This document shows, piece by piece, positions 1 to 7,003 of a stretch of 35,552 nucleotides of DNA. Made by a program: the position numbers and the translations under genes. Within the stretch, counting starts at the first letter, position 1. Every line of letters starts with the position of its first letter. The notes below the pieces were generated by a model. That model did no database searches, was not told the DNA's origin, and saw only the letters and a list, made by a program, of their open reading frames with translations. The stretch is taken from contig NZ_NRJH01000008.1 in NCBI RefSeq assembly GCF_003585925.1, forward strand, positions 1 to 35,552, in the 5' to 3' direction. The DNA is from Psittacicella melopsittaci (lineage in GTDB: Bacteria > Pseudomonadota > Gammaproteobacteria > Enterobacterales > Psittacicellaceae).

Positions 1-403
1 TTCTCTCTTAGCTTTTTTCTTTACCGTCTTTTTACTAGCTTTTTCTTTTATTACCTCTATACCTAAATAAGAATTTATTTTTGCATTTAGCTCCGACTAA
101 AAAACAAATAAATATCTAATTTTCAAAAACTTAGAAAATAAACTTTCCCTTAGCCTTTGATTTGTTGTTTTAAAATGCTAGAATATTTCTTGTAGTAAAG
201 AAAAATTTATAGCCTCTTTACACAACTGTAATGTTAACAAAGTAATCTTGTTAGTCATTTTTTTGTTTAGGAAATATCTAGATAATTCAAATGATTATCT
301 CAATTTACTAAAAATAGGATTTTAAGTTGTTTTACCTCTAGATCTAGCTTAAGCTACAAAATCCAAATACAATCTATTTTTAGTAATCAACCTACTTTCT
401 TAT
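1..403. other. AT-rich stretch without a recognisable gene
   Basis: I see no open frame with a ribosome binding site here on either strand. A plus-strand terminator follows at 404, so a plus-strand transcript from left of the window, or a short RNA made inside this stretch, may end there. Nothing more can be supported. Confidence 0.4.
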
Positions 404-441
404 AAAACTAGACCTGCTCTTTGAGTGGTCTAGTTTTTTTT
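404..441 (+). terminator. Rho-independent terminator, plus strand
   Basis: An 11-bp stem (404-414 with 427-437, core ACTAGACC/GGTCTAGT) with a 12-nt loop runs into a tract of eight T. The gene it serves is not visible; it may lie left of the window. It faces the minus-strand terminator that begins six bases further on. Confidence 0.75.
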
Positions 442-446
442 ATGCA

Positions 447-477
447 TAAAAAATCCTGTGTCTCTAAAACACAGGAT
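447..477 (-). terminator. Rho-independent terminator, minus strand
   Basis: Stem ATCCTGTG/CACAGGAT (453-460 with 470-477), followed in the minus direction by a U tract (A-run at 447-453). It lies about 140 bases after the stop of the minus-strand secreted-protein gene at 615-935 and is its likely transcript end. Confidence 0.75.
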
Positions 478-614
478 AGGTTACTTTTGTAAGAAGCCAT
501 TATATTCTTGGTTTTGGCAGCAAGAATAGAATCGTTTCTATTGAGTTTTTTTGAGTATATTGGCGTTGTTTGTGATTTGTTTTATAGGGTTGAAAAGAAC
601 ATTATTGGCTTAGC

Positions 615-935
615 TTAATTAAGTAGTTTGCCTACTAATTCGGTAGCCTGAGCTAAGCTTACATCACTTGTAGCATAGACTTTTAAGCCGCGGATATCAA
701 AAACCTTAGCTAGGTCTTGTTGCTGACGTGAAGTAATTATTACCGTATTGTTTTGGTAGAGTTTGGCTACCATAACATTACCATTGTAATTAGCTAAAGT
801 ACTTTTAAGCGATTGACCGCCGTTAGCTTGAGCTAATTCTGCTACCGTTGGAAATGAGTTAGCTAATGCAGCTTGAGGAGCTACTGCAAAGCCTAAAGAA
901 ATAAGAAAAGAAAGAAGGATTAATTTTAATTTCAT
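615..935 (-). CDS. Small secreted protein, paralogue of the 2922-3362 product
   Basis: This is a 106-residue protein with a clear Sec signal peptide: a Lys-rich start, a hydrophobic core and an AxA-type site near residues 23-25, followed by NSFPTV. It is likely periplasmic. The mature part has a short domain that aligns with the end of the second secreted protein at 2922-3362: IITSRQQQDL then VFDIRGLKVYATSDVSLAQ here, against VYVTSNLNKSL then LFEVDGVTVYASSDITASQ there. I do not recognise the family, and no catalytic motif or cysteine is visible. The start is supported by GGAG eight bases upstream. A TATAAT-like box lies at 989-994, and a stronger promoter at 1352-1380 would give a leader of about 410 nt. 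A terminator lies downstream at 447-477. The gene is real with good confidence; its function is unknown. Confidence 0.8.
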   Translation of the reverse strand: MKLKLILLSFLISLGFAVAPQAALANSFPTVAELAQANGGQSLKSTLANYNGNVMVAKLYQNNTVIITSRQQQDLAKVFDIRGLKVYATSDVSLAQATELVGKLLN

Positions 936-1052
936 AGTAGTATCTCCTAAAGTAATTTCAGGAAAGAGACTTACAAGCCTCTACTATTATTATAACTTAT
1001 GCTAAAAGCTTGTGGATGATTAGTCTTAACTAAGCATATCAAGATCTTAACC

Positions 1053-1097
1053 AGAAAAAAGTTGGAGAAAACTCTAGGGGGTAGCCTTCCCCAACTT
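1053..1097 (-). terminator. Hairpin with U tract in the 5' leader (terminator or attenuator)
   Basis: In minus orientation AAGTTGG (1091-1097) pairs with CCAACTT (1059-1065) and is followed by TTTTTTCTGG. An inner GGGG/CCCC pairing is possible. It sits between the promoter at 1352-1380 and the start codon at 935, so it would either attenuate that transcript or end a short RNA of roughly 290 nt. Confidence 0.55.
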
Positions 1098-1351
1098 GAT
1101 TGCACTATGTAAATAATTTCTCTTACTTGCGTAAAAGATTGTCTCAATTTTTTTGTATTTTTTGTATTTTTATAATTGTATATCGATAATTAGCTTCAAT
1201 TTCAACAATCAAAGAGTCTAAGCATTTTTATTTTTTAGATAAAAGTGTAAACTTGGTTGTTTTGTTTGTTGTGTTTTAACTAGAATAAATTGTCTGATTA
1301 TGGCTATAACTTATTTTTTAATATTTAAACTATTTATCTGTTTATAAGTCT

Positions 1352-1380
1352 ATTATATACCAACAAAAATAGCTTGTAAA
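1352..1380 (-). promoter_or_regulatory. Sigma-70-type promoter, minus strand
   Basis: In minus orientation TTTACA (1375-1380), a 17-bp spacer and TATAAT (1352-1357) form a near-consensus promoter. The promoter at 3601-3629 has the same two hexamers and the same spacer length, in front of the paralogous secreted-protein gene. Confidence 0.7.
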
Positions 1381-1388
1381 TAGATAAG

Positions 1389-1470
1389 TGAGTATTCACT
1401 CATTTTATTTTTTAGCTAAATTTGACATAAACAACGGTATTCTCGAGAAAAATTGAGTAAATACTCAATT
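1389..1470. promoter_or_regulatory. Paired palindromes upstream of the promoter (operator-like)
   Basis: Two palindromes of the form TGAGTA-NN-TACTCA lie at 1389-1402 (TGAGTATTCACTCA, one mismatch) and 1451-1470 (9-bp arms, 2-nt centre, perfect). The first ends ten bases before the -35 box at 1375-1380. The same arrangement recurs at 3638-3725, so a shared DNA-binding regulator is likely. Its identity is not visible. Confidence 0.6.
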
Positions 1471-1697
1471 AAAATTTTTTTCTATTCCCTTACAAAAAAC
1501 TAAGGGAATTCAGGCTAAATTAAATAAATTAAGGCGTTTTTTAGAAAATATTAGCGTTTTTTTACAAAAAAAATAAGTATTTTTTTAGCCAAATAATACT
1601 AATAATTAGTATTTTTTGCTTGGAATTAAGGGGTGGGAATTGAGACAGAAGAGGTGAATTGACGAGTAGTAGGTTATTGCTAATTGGTTATTGGTTT

Positions 1698-1740
1698 ATT
1701 ATTTAAATTAGTGATCAACTAAAATTCAGACATAAAAAAA
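1698..1740. repeat. 43-bp dispersed repeat, copy 1
   Basis: This 43-bp stretch recurs at 7513-7555 with two mismatches. Both copies contain ATTATTTAAATTA, TGATCAACTAAAAT and CAGACATAAAAAAA. In minus orientation each lies immediately after a hairpin terminator, so the A-run end is also that terminator's U tract. Confidence 0.75.
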
Positions 1741-1809
1741 ACGGCTTTCTGTGATATCTAATAAAAAAATTAGATATCATAAAATTATTACTACAATAAG
1801 GAAGCCGTT
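1733..1809 (-). terminator. Two-tier hairpin with U tract, minus strand
   Basis: An outer stem AACGGCTT/AAGCCGTT (1740-1747 with 1802-1809) encloses a perfect 11-bp hairpin, TGATATCTAAT/ATTAGATATCA (1752-1779). In minus orientation it runs into a U tract (1733-1740). What transcript it ends is unclear. Confidence 0.55.
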
Positions 1810-2050
1810 ATGAATAATATAACATACTCCCCGCAATTTCCGCAACAAAACTCAGAAAAAATCAACACATAAGTTCACTCATGTGACGGTGAAGATTATT
1901 TGGTTGTGTAACAAGATTTTAAATGAGTATGTTAACAGCGGTAAAAAGATAAACTACTCAGAACTGGCAAGAAAGGCTAGAATAGACCTTGGAGCCAGAA
2001 GGTATACCTTTATCTTCGTTAGTTACTTTCTTAAAGTCAAATCTAATTAG
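1810..2050 (+). pseudogene. Possible degenerate coding remnant
   Basis: AAGGA lies seven bases before an ATG at 1810, which opens a 20-codon frame (MNNITYSPQFPQQN...) ending at 1872. From about 1820 to 2050 the next frame is open for about 75 codons and includes the plausible stretch INYSELARKARIDLGARRYT, but it has no ATG start. This could be a frameshifted small gene or chance. I do not recognise a family, and confidence is low. Confidence 0.2.
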
Positions 2051-2277
2051 TGAGCAACTTTAGCAAGGTTATTCTAGCTCTCTTTTAAGTAGGTGTTCTT
2101 AAATAATTAACCATAGTTAGCACTTAACATTTAGATTTATTTAAGCATGCGTATACACATTATTTAGGCATATCTCTTGCCTTACTTAAATCCTAACCTG
2201 AGCAATAAGTGGTAGTACTTCCTTTCTCTTTCTTTTACTTTAGATTAAAGTAGAGCTTACCTTTATTTAATCCTAAC

Positions 2278-2308
2278 AAAAAAACCTCTATTCATTACGA
2301 ATAGAGGT
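2278..2308 (-). terminator. Rho-independent terminator, minus strand
   Basis: A 10-bp perfect stem (ACCTCTATTC 2284-2293 with GAATAGAGGT 2299-2308) with a 5-nt loop is followed in minus orientation by seven U. The stretch 2309-2744 upstream of it holds no gene I can support. Confidence 0.7.
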
Positions 2309-2744
2309 CGCAACAACTTAACTTATTGGTATTTTGGAAAAAACACCATTATTGGACTAGTTCATGAAAAAACTTTCTGAACTGGCAGAAAAGATCAGCG
2401 ATCCTTCTACTTTGGTGCTGCACTCAACAACAAAGTACAAAGTACTGAACCAATTAAGCCTAAACTTATAATAAAAAAAGTGAAAGCATTTGATCTTCTC
2501 TCCTACTTTCACTCGTTTACTTAATGTTAAATTTGCTATTTTGAGGAGAAGTATATTCTTACAAGGTTTCCCCAACCCTGTAAAGATAAACTTCACCAAC
2601 TCTAATATCACTCTCAATTTTACTGCACATTGCTTATACAATTAGCAGTACAAGACCAAGTTTGGCAACAACTTAAAGTCTTGTTGATGGTTAGTCGCCA
2701 CTAAACATTACAAGATTTTAAATTTTTACAAATATAACTAGAAG

Positions 2745-2782
2745 AGATAAAGTAAGATGGGTTCAGAAAAACCCATCTTACT
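2745..2782 (-). terminator. Hairpin terminator after the 2922-3362 gene
   Basis: A perfect 13-bp stem (2751-2763 with 2770-2782, core AAGATGGGTT/AACCCATCTT) with a 6-nt loop. The following U tract is short (TTTATC), so termination may be weak. It lies about 140 bases after the stop at 2922. Confidence 0.6.
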
Positions 2783-2921
2783 CTTAGATAATTGGTAAGC
2801 ACATTATTCACCAGAAAAAAATATCCTGAGAATAAAGCACTTTTCCCAACTAGGGCATTTTAAAGATTAAGATAGATTAAATTTAAGATAGAATGAATAA
2901 GAATAAGATCTACTTTAAAAA

Positions 2922-3362
2922 TTAACGTACGTCAACGTCGAAGTCACTATCTAGTTTATTTAGTAAACCAGCTTGTTTTACTTGCATACGTACTTCAGAG
3001 TTATTAACTCTACCTTCAATGTTGAAGTCCGCTAAAATACTGTTGATTTGACTTGCAGTAATATCAGACGAAGCATAAACAGTAACACCATCTACTTCAA
3101 ATAATGATACTAAGGATTTATTTAAATTCGAAGTAACATAAACTGAAGTTATTTTGTTGTTTTCACCGAATGCTTGTCCGGTAATAGTACGGTGACCAGT
3201 TTCAATAGTAGCTGTTTTTAATGCAGGTTGCATAAAGTTATCATTTACCACAAGAGGTACACGATCATTTGCATTCACATCAGCTGCATAAGCTGAAGTA
3301 AATGACCCTGCTACTAAAGCTGAACCTAATACTAAAGCGGTGATAACTGATTTAATTTTCAT
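2922..3362 (-). CDS. Secreted protein, larger paralogue of the 615-935 product
   Basis: This 146-residue protein has a clear signal peptide (MKIKSVITALVLGSALVAGS) and an AYA cleavage site at about residue 26, giving a mature product of about 120 residues in the periplasm or outside the cell. Residues about 68-112 align with the end of the 615-935 protein (VYVTSNLNKSL, then VDGVTVYASSDITASQI), so the two are paralogues. There is no cysteine and no motif I can assign. It carries about 30 more C-terminal residues, ending in DSDFDVDVR. AAGGA lies six bases before the ATG. A TATAAT box at 3472-3477 and a stronger promoter at 3601-3629 precede it. The function is unknown. Confidence 0.8.
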   Translation of the reverse strand: MKIKSVITALVLGSALVAGSFTSAYAADVNANDRVPLVVNDNFMQPALKTATIETGHRTITGQAFGENNKITSVYVTSNLNKSLVSLFEVDGVTVYASSDITASQINSILADFNIEGRVNNSEVRMQVKQAGLLNKLDSDFDVDVR

Positions 3363-3471
3363 AACTTGTCCTTAATAGTTATTTCAATTAGTTGATTTTG
3401 TTGTTTTTCTATTGTTAAGTTGTCTTGATATGGGAAAAAAGTCCCATTTTTTAGTTTGTTGCTATATTTAT

Positions 3472-3500
3472 ATTATAAACCTTTTATTAGGAAGAATAAA
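3472..3500 (-). promoter_or_regulatory. Proximal promoter candidate, minus strand
   Basis: In minus orientation TTTATT (3495-3500), 17 bp, TATAAT (3472-3477), about 110 bases before the start codon at 3362. It is weaker than the distal promoter at 3601-3629. Confidence 0.4.
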
Positions 3501-3600
3501 TCCCTTTCTCTTTGTAAGTGATTTGAAAATCATTCACTAATCAATGAAGAATAGGTAAGGTTTATTTAAGTGTTTTTGTGTGTTGTTTCTTTATACTTCT

Positions 3601-3629
3601 ATTATAGTTGAGATAAATGGGTTTGTAAA
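3601..3629 (-). promoter_or_regulatory. Sigma-70-type promoter, minus strand
   Basis: In minus orientation TTTACA (3624-3629), a 17-bp spacer and TATAAT (3601-3606), identical in both hexamers and spacing to the promoter at 1352-1380. It would give a leader of about 230 nt for the secreted-protein gene. Confidence 0.7.
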
Positions 3630-3637
3630 TAGATAAG

Positions 3638-3725
3638 TGAGTATTTACTCATTTTATTTTTTACGCAATCTTAGATAACTTCTCTTAAACCCCGATAGAT
3701 TCGGGAAAAACTGAGCATTTACTCA
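3638..3725. promoter_or_regulatory. Paired palindromes upstream of the promoter (operator-like)
   Basis: TGAGTATTTACTCA (3638-3651) is a perfect TGAGTA-NN-TACTCA palindrome, and TGAGCATTTACTCA (3712-3725) is a one-mismatch copy. The first lies next to the -35 box, as at 1389-1402. About 45 bp around it (GTAAATAGATAAG and CATTTTATTTTTTA) are nearly identical to 1376-1415. Confidence 0.6.
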
Positions 3726-3972
3726 TTTAATTAAATTCGAATAACCCCACAACCTATGCAGGAATTTAGGCAATTTTTTGCAAATTTTAGCTCGCAAAAC
3801 GACAAAAAATGACAAAAAATGATTAAATAAAACTCTAAAAAATTAAATAAAAATATCCCAAAAATATCGCTGGATCTAAAAAAAGCAAACAAAGTAAAGT
3901 AAAAACTCTAAAAGCAAAAAAAGCAAAGCAAGAACCCTAAAGACAAAGAGCTATTGTCCCTCTCAGTTAAGG

Positions 3973-3978
3973 TATAAT
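3973..3978 (+). promoter_or_regulatory. -10 box of the methyltransferase promoter
   Basis: A perfect TATAAT lies 83 bases before the methyltransferase start. No good -35 hexamer is visible at 16-18 bp, so only the -10 element is claimed. Confidence 0.4.
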
Positions 3979-4061
3979 AAAACAAGCTCGACCTCTAAAA
4001 ACCCAGGTCTATCTAACCTAGATTAAACATAAAACAAAAAAACATATGGAAGCAAAACATT

Positions 4062-5066
4062 ATGAATCTAATTAGCTTATTTTCAGGAGCTGGAGGCTTA
4101 GACCTAGGCTTTACTATGGCTGGCTTTAATATAGTAGCAGCCAATGAATATGATAAGTCAATCTGGCAAACCTATGAAGCCAATCACTCTACTCCCCTCA
4201 TTAAAGGAGATATAAGTAAAATTCCTTCCGACGCCTTTCCTGCCTGTGACGGCATTATTGGTGGACCTCCATGTCAATCTTGGTCAGCAGCAGGGACTTT
4301 AAAAGGAATTAACGATCCGCGCGGAAAACTATTTTACGAATATATCCGTATTCTCAAAGACAAAAAACCTAAGTTCTTTCTCGCTGAAAACGTCAAAGGC
4401 ATGATGGCTAAAATCCATTCTGAGGCAGTTGAAAATATTATCGCTCAATTTAAAGAAGCTGGCTATGAGGTTCATCTTTTTCTCCTAAATGCCAGTGATT
4501 ATGGCGTACCTCAAGATCGCCAGAGAGTTTTTTATGTTGGCTTTAGAAAAGACCTTAAGGTAAACTTCACTCCCCCTCAAGCTCATGAGAAAAAACTCAC
4601 TCTTCGTGATACCATTTGGGATCTCCGTAAAACCGCAATCCCAGCCTTAGACAAAAACAAAACCAATGGCAACAACTGCAAGGTTCTGAACCATGAGTAC
4701 TTTATCGGAAGCTTTTCGCCAATGTTTATGAGCCGTAATCGAGTTCGTCAATGGGATGAGCCTGCCTTTACAGTACAAGCTTCAGGCAGACAATGTCAAC
4801 TTCACCCTCAAGCTCCTGTTATGCAAAAAGTAGATACAGATAAACACATTTTTGCTCCAGGTAAAGAAAATCTTTATCGTCGTTTAAGTGTCCGTGAATG
4901 TGCCAGAATCCAAGGTTTTCCTGATCATTTTAAGTTTTACTACAGCAACCTCAACGATGGCTATAAGATGATCGGCAATGCCGTGCCTGTGTATTTAGCC
5001 TATGCCATAGCTCAAGCTATAGCTCAGGCTCTTGAGGCAAATAAAGATTCGAACCAACAACTATAA
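4062..5066 (+). CDS. DNA (cytosine-5) methyltransferase, HaeIII type
   Basis: A 334-residue, complete C5 methyltransferase. Motif I is [11 protein letters not shown] (7-17), which binds S-adenosylmethionine. Motif IV is GGPPCQSWS with the catalytic Cys71, motif VI is ENV (109-111), motif VIII is QDRQRVF (151-157), motif IX is [14 protein letters not shown] and motif X is IGNAVP. The recognition region contains MSRNRVRQW and [17 protein letters not shown], which match my memory of M.HaeIII, as does the sequence through most of its length (M.HaeIII is 330 residues). I therefore predict methylation of the inner cytosine in GGCC, by inference. GGAAG lies nine bases before the start. No restriction endonuclease frame is found on either side, so it appears to be an orphan, either protecting the element against HaeIII-like enzymes or acting as a regulator. 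Confidence 0.93.
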   Translation: MNLISLFSGAGGLDLGFTMAGFNIVAANEYDKSIWQTYEANHSTPLIKGDISKIPSDAFPACDGIIGGPPCQSWSAAGTLKGINDPRGKLFYEYIRILKDKKPKFFLAENVKGMMAKIHSEAVENIIAQFKEAGYEVHLFLLNASDYGVPQDRQRVFYVGFRKDLKVNFTPPQAHEKKLTLRDTIWDLRKTAIPALDKNKTNGNNCKVLNHEYFIGSFSPMFMSRNRVRQWDEPAFTVQASGRQCQLHPQAPVMQKVDTDKHIFAPGKENLYRRLSVRECARIQGFPDHFKFYYSNLNDGYKMIGNAVPVYLAYAIAQAIAQALEANKDSNQQL

Positions 5067-5189
5067 CAAAAGCTTGAACCAAGGATAAAGCTAAAAAATA
5101 GCTAATATCTTAAAAGGCAAAAATAGCAAATCTTACAAAAGCCCAAAAAGGTTAATTCTTTAAACTAAGGACAATTAAAATCCAAAGAT
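5067..5189. other. Intergenic stretch after the methyltransferase
   Basis: About 120 bases rich in A, with no open frame. No plus-strand terminator is seen directly behind the methyltransferase gene. Confidence 0.3.
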
Positions 5190-5228
5190 AAAAAAACACC
5201 ATAAAGCAGGTGCGCTACTTTATGGTGT
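5190..5228 (-). terminator. Rho-independent terminator, minus strand
   Basis: A perfect 11-bp stem (ACACCATAAAG 5196-5206 with CTTTATGGTGT 5218-5228) and an 11-nt loop, followed in minus orientation by seven U. It closes the minus-strand hairpin-rich region that begins with the promoter at 6799-6827. Confidence 0.7.
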
Positions 5229-5340
5229 CGACTTTATATGAGAATTTTGGTTTATTAGAATTTACGAAACTTTTGGTTTCATTGGATAGCCAAAGCTTTT
5301 ACCTTTTGTCTATACCAAAACTTGTTTTATGAGTTATGTT

Positions 5341-5427
5341 TGCCTGAGGATGGTTTATTTTAGCTTGCTATTTTTACTTTTGGCGATTGTAAATAGCAAT
5401 CTTGCTAAAATAAAACATCCCAAGGCA
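5341..5427. repeat. Long imperfect hairpin H1
   Basis: The arms pair in three blocks: TGCCT with AGGCA, GGATG-TTTATTTTAGC (5348-5364) with GCTAAAATAAA-CATCC (5404-5420), and TTGCTATTT with AAATAGCAA, leaving a 17-nt loop. A second, 9-bp hairpin (5430-5456, AGCCTTACA/TGTAAGGCT) follows directly. No protein is encoded here. Confidence 0.65.
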
Positions 5428-5607
5428 AAAGCCTTACAACTTCAAGCTGTAAGGCTAGCTAATTAAAAAGAATTGCCTACTAGTTGTCTAAGGTTATAAT
5501 CATAAATAAGCTTCAAGAGCAAGCAAATTACCCTCTAAACCTCTTTACAATTATTCTAATGTTTAAAATTGAGAGTAAATATTTAGTCCAATTTAACTAG
5601 TAAACGT

Positions 5608-5668
5608 GTGTAAAAGTAAACTTTTACACTTAACTATAAGGTTATGCCTTTCTTATAGTTATTTTTTT
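5608..5668 (+). terminator. Hairpin plus terminator, plus strand
   Basis: A perfect 10-bp hairpin (GTGTAAAAGT/ACTTTTACAC, 5608-5629) is followed by a second stem AACTATAAG/CTTATAGTT (5632-5640 with 5652-5660) and seven T. The second is a good plus-strand terminator, possibly for the methyltransferase transcript about 560 bases upstream. Confidence 0.6.
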
Positions 5669-5859
5669 ACTTAGTTGCCTAAGTAAAACTTACGGGGCTA
5701 AATCGCCCTATCTTAATACAAGCTCAACTAGCTTGGCTAAATTGGGAAAGACAATTATTCAATATTAGAAGCAATAAGGCTTTATTTTCCCGAGAACAAG
5801 TATAGGTTTTTCACTCTTTTTTTAAACGTCTTGTGCACATAAGCCTGCAAATAAAGCAT

Positions 5860-5910
5860 AATTGTCTTAATAAAGATGTCTTAGCTCCAGACATCTTACT
5901 TAAGACAATT
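5860..5910. repeat. Long hairpin H3 (repeat family A, copy 1)
   Basis: The arms (AATTGTCTTAA then AAAGATGTCT; AGACATCTT then TTAAGACAATT) pair over about 21 bp with a 7-nt loop. The element at 5976-6028 is a second, diverged copy, and compensatory differences are partly visible between the arms. Confidence 0.65.
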
Positions 5911-5975
5911 AAATATACACATTACTCAGAAATTATTAAAAAAAAATAAAATCATACGTAAACTAAGGTAAAGGG

Positions 5976-6028
5976 AATTACCTTAATAAAGATGTCTACT
6001 AAACCGAGACATCTCAGTTAAGATAATT
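5976..6028. repeat. Long hairpin H4 (repeat family A, copy 2)
   Basis: The arms AATTACCTTAATAAAGATGT and ACATCTCAGTTAAGATAATT pair with a few mismatches around a 9-nt loop (ACTAAACCG). The left arm shares TTAATAAAGATGTCT with the copy at 5860-5910. Confidence 0.65.
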
Positions 6029-6223
6029 ACATTTATGTCTTTGCTAATTTACGGGAGAGAAATCATTACGATTTTCCGCAATAAAAAAGTCTTAGTTTTT
6101 TGAACCAAGTCAAAAGTTGATTTCCAACGAATATTTATATAACTTAATTAATAGAAATATATCTACAAAAAAACTACAAAATCAAAAATAAGAAGAATAT
6201 AAAAGAACTAAAAAATTAGGGTT

Positions 6224-6347
6224 CGCTTCATATTCTAAAAAATAGTTAAGTGCCTAGCCTTACCAATAAAGCTTACACCTTATGAGCCTATTCCTACTCA
6301 CATTTATTGGCAAAGCCAACTATTTGCTCGGGAGGTAATATGAAGCG
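6224..6347. repeat. Nested inverted repeats H5
   Basis: An outer stem CGCTTCATATT/AATATGAAGCG (6224-6234 with 6337-6347) encloses AAATAGTT/AACTATTT (6240-6247 with 6318-6325) and CCAATAAA/TTTATTGG (6263-6270 with 6303-6310). The last base of the outer stem overlaps the next inverted repeat. Confidence 0.6.
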
Positions 6348-6501
6348 AGGAATAATTTCTTTAAGTTATTGCCTAGTTCCAGTCAGTGAATCGTCGATTG
6401 TAATTTTTCTATTTGCTACATTAACAATGCTAGGCAATAACTTGAAGAAATTATTTCCTCATAAAATAAGGACCCCAATTCACTTAAGGTCCTTACCTTA
6501 A
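6340..6501 (+). CDS. Possible small membrane protein overlapping a long inverted repeat
   Basis: GGAGG lies four bases before an ATG at 6340 that opens 53 codons. The product is basic at the N-terminus (MKRG), has a hydrophobic stretch at about residues 18-33 (SESSIVIFLFATLTML) and a basic tail (KKLFPHKIR). Such a size and profile resemble small single-helix membrane proteins and type I toxins, but I recognise no family. Against it, the whole frame lies across a 30-bp inverted repeat (6347-6460) and the surrounding signals point to the minus strand, so the frame may be a by-product of the repeat. Only the ribosome binding site argues clearly for a gene. Confidence 0.3.
   Translation: MKRGIISLSYCLVPVSESSIVIFLFATLTMLGNNLKKLFPHKIRTPIHLRSLP
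6347..6460. repeat. 30-bp near-perfect inverted repeat H6
   Basis: The left arm 6347-6376 (GAGGAATAATTTCTT, then AAGTTATTGCCTAG) and right arm 6430-6460 are reverse complements except for one extra base and one mismatch, around a 53-nt centre. It resembles the ends of a miniature element, but no target duplication was found. Confidence 0.7.
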
Positions 6502-6662
6502 GAAAAAAGACAGACTATAAATAATTTAAAAGGAAATATTACAAAGCTATAAAGAATAAACTGTTGCCTTAGAGTTGCCCTAAAGCAACAGTCGTCCTTT
6601 CTTATTAATCAAGTAAGAAGATGGAATTCCCAAGAAAACGCTAAACGAAATATCTTCTTACT
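6467..6662. repeat. Three successive hairpins H7-H9
   Basis: TAAGGACC/GGTCCTTA at 6467-6495; CTGTTGCCTTAG/CTAAAGCAACAG at 6561-6591 (one mismatch); AGTAAGAAGAT/ATCTTCTTACT at 6612-6662 (perfect 11 bp, 29-nt loop). They continue the hairpin chain that begins at 5341. Confidence 0.6.
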
Positions 6663-6724
6663 AAAACTACTAATCATACATAAAGCTAATAGCTCTATAA
6701 TTGTATTAACCGTAGATAAAATTT

Positions 6725-6792
6725 ATACCAGAAAGTAGGAATGTACTTGGAAGAGTACAATGAGTTTCAAGAAACCAACTATCGTTTGGTAT
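6725..6792 (-). ncRNA. Branched structured 5' region of a minus-strand transcript
   Basis: ATACCA/TGGTAT closes a region holding two further small hairpins, TGTACT/AGTACA and GTTTC/GAAAC, giving a branched, tRNA-sized fold. It starts within about 10 bases of the expected start site of the promoter at 6799-6827. It lacks canonical tRNA D- and T-arm signatures. An RNA role is an inference. Confidence 0.35.
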
Positions 6793-6798
6793 GAGTCT

Positions 6799-6827
6799 AT
6801 TATAGCCGATTTTATTATTTACCCCAA
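6799..6827 (-). promoter_or_regulatory. Promoter of the hairpin-rich region, minus strand
   Basis: In minus orientation TTGGGG (6822-6827), 17 bp, TATAAT (6799-6804), followed by AGACT. The same TATAATAGACT stands at 1352-1357 and in front of the small peptide gene at 9740. Confidence 0.5.
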
Positions 6828-6987
6828 TTTTTGGGAAAAAAAAGATTTTTAAAAAAAATTAATAAAAACTGGTCATTTTCCACAAATAGCATGCCCAAAA
6901 ATCAACATTTTAGCAAAATAGACCTCTTTTTCTAGCCTCATTAGCTTTCTTTTTTGATCAAAAATGATCAAAATTTTTTCTCCGTTT

Positions 6988-7003
6988 TGTGACGTAGATC
7001 ACA
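6988..7003. promoter_or_regulatory. CRP binding site, perfect half-sites
   Basis: TGTGA-CGTAGA-TCACA matches the CRP consensus exactly in both half-sites. It lies about 165 bp upstream of the minus-strand -35 box at 6822-6827, which is far for direct activation, and no plus-strand gene follows. The target is not certain. Confidence 0.55.

Noticed and set aside
2357..2641. Minus-strand frame of 94 codons with a terminator downstream
   Set aside because: The composition is unlike a protein (dispersed Phe/Lys/Cys) and there is no ribosome binding site at the start, although the terminator at 2278-2308 is in the right place. A 35-codon plus-strand frame from 2363 also lacks a ribosome binding site.
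6347..6460. Insertion sequence with 30-bp terminal inverted repeats
   Set aside because: Only 53 bases lie between the arms, there is no transposase, and no target-site duplication is visible.
6725..6792. tRNA gene
   Set aside because: The size and branching are tRNA-like, but the closing stem is only six pairs and neither the D-arm nor the TTCRA-containing T-arm is present.
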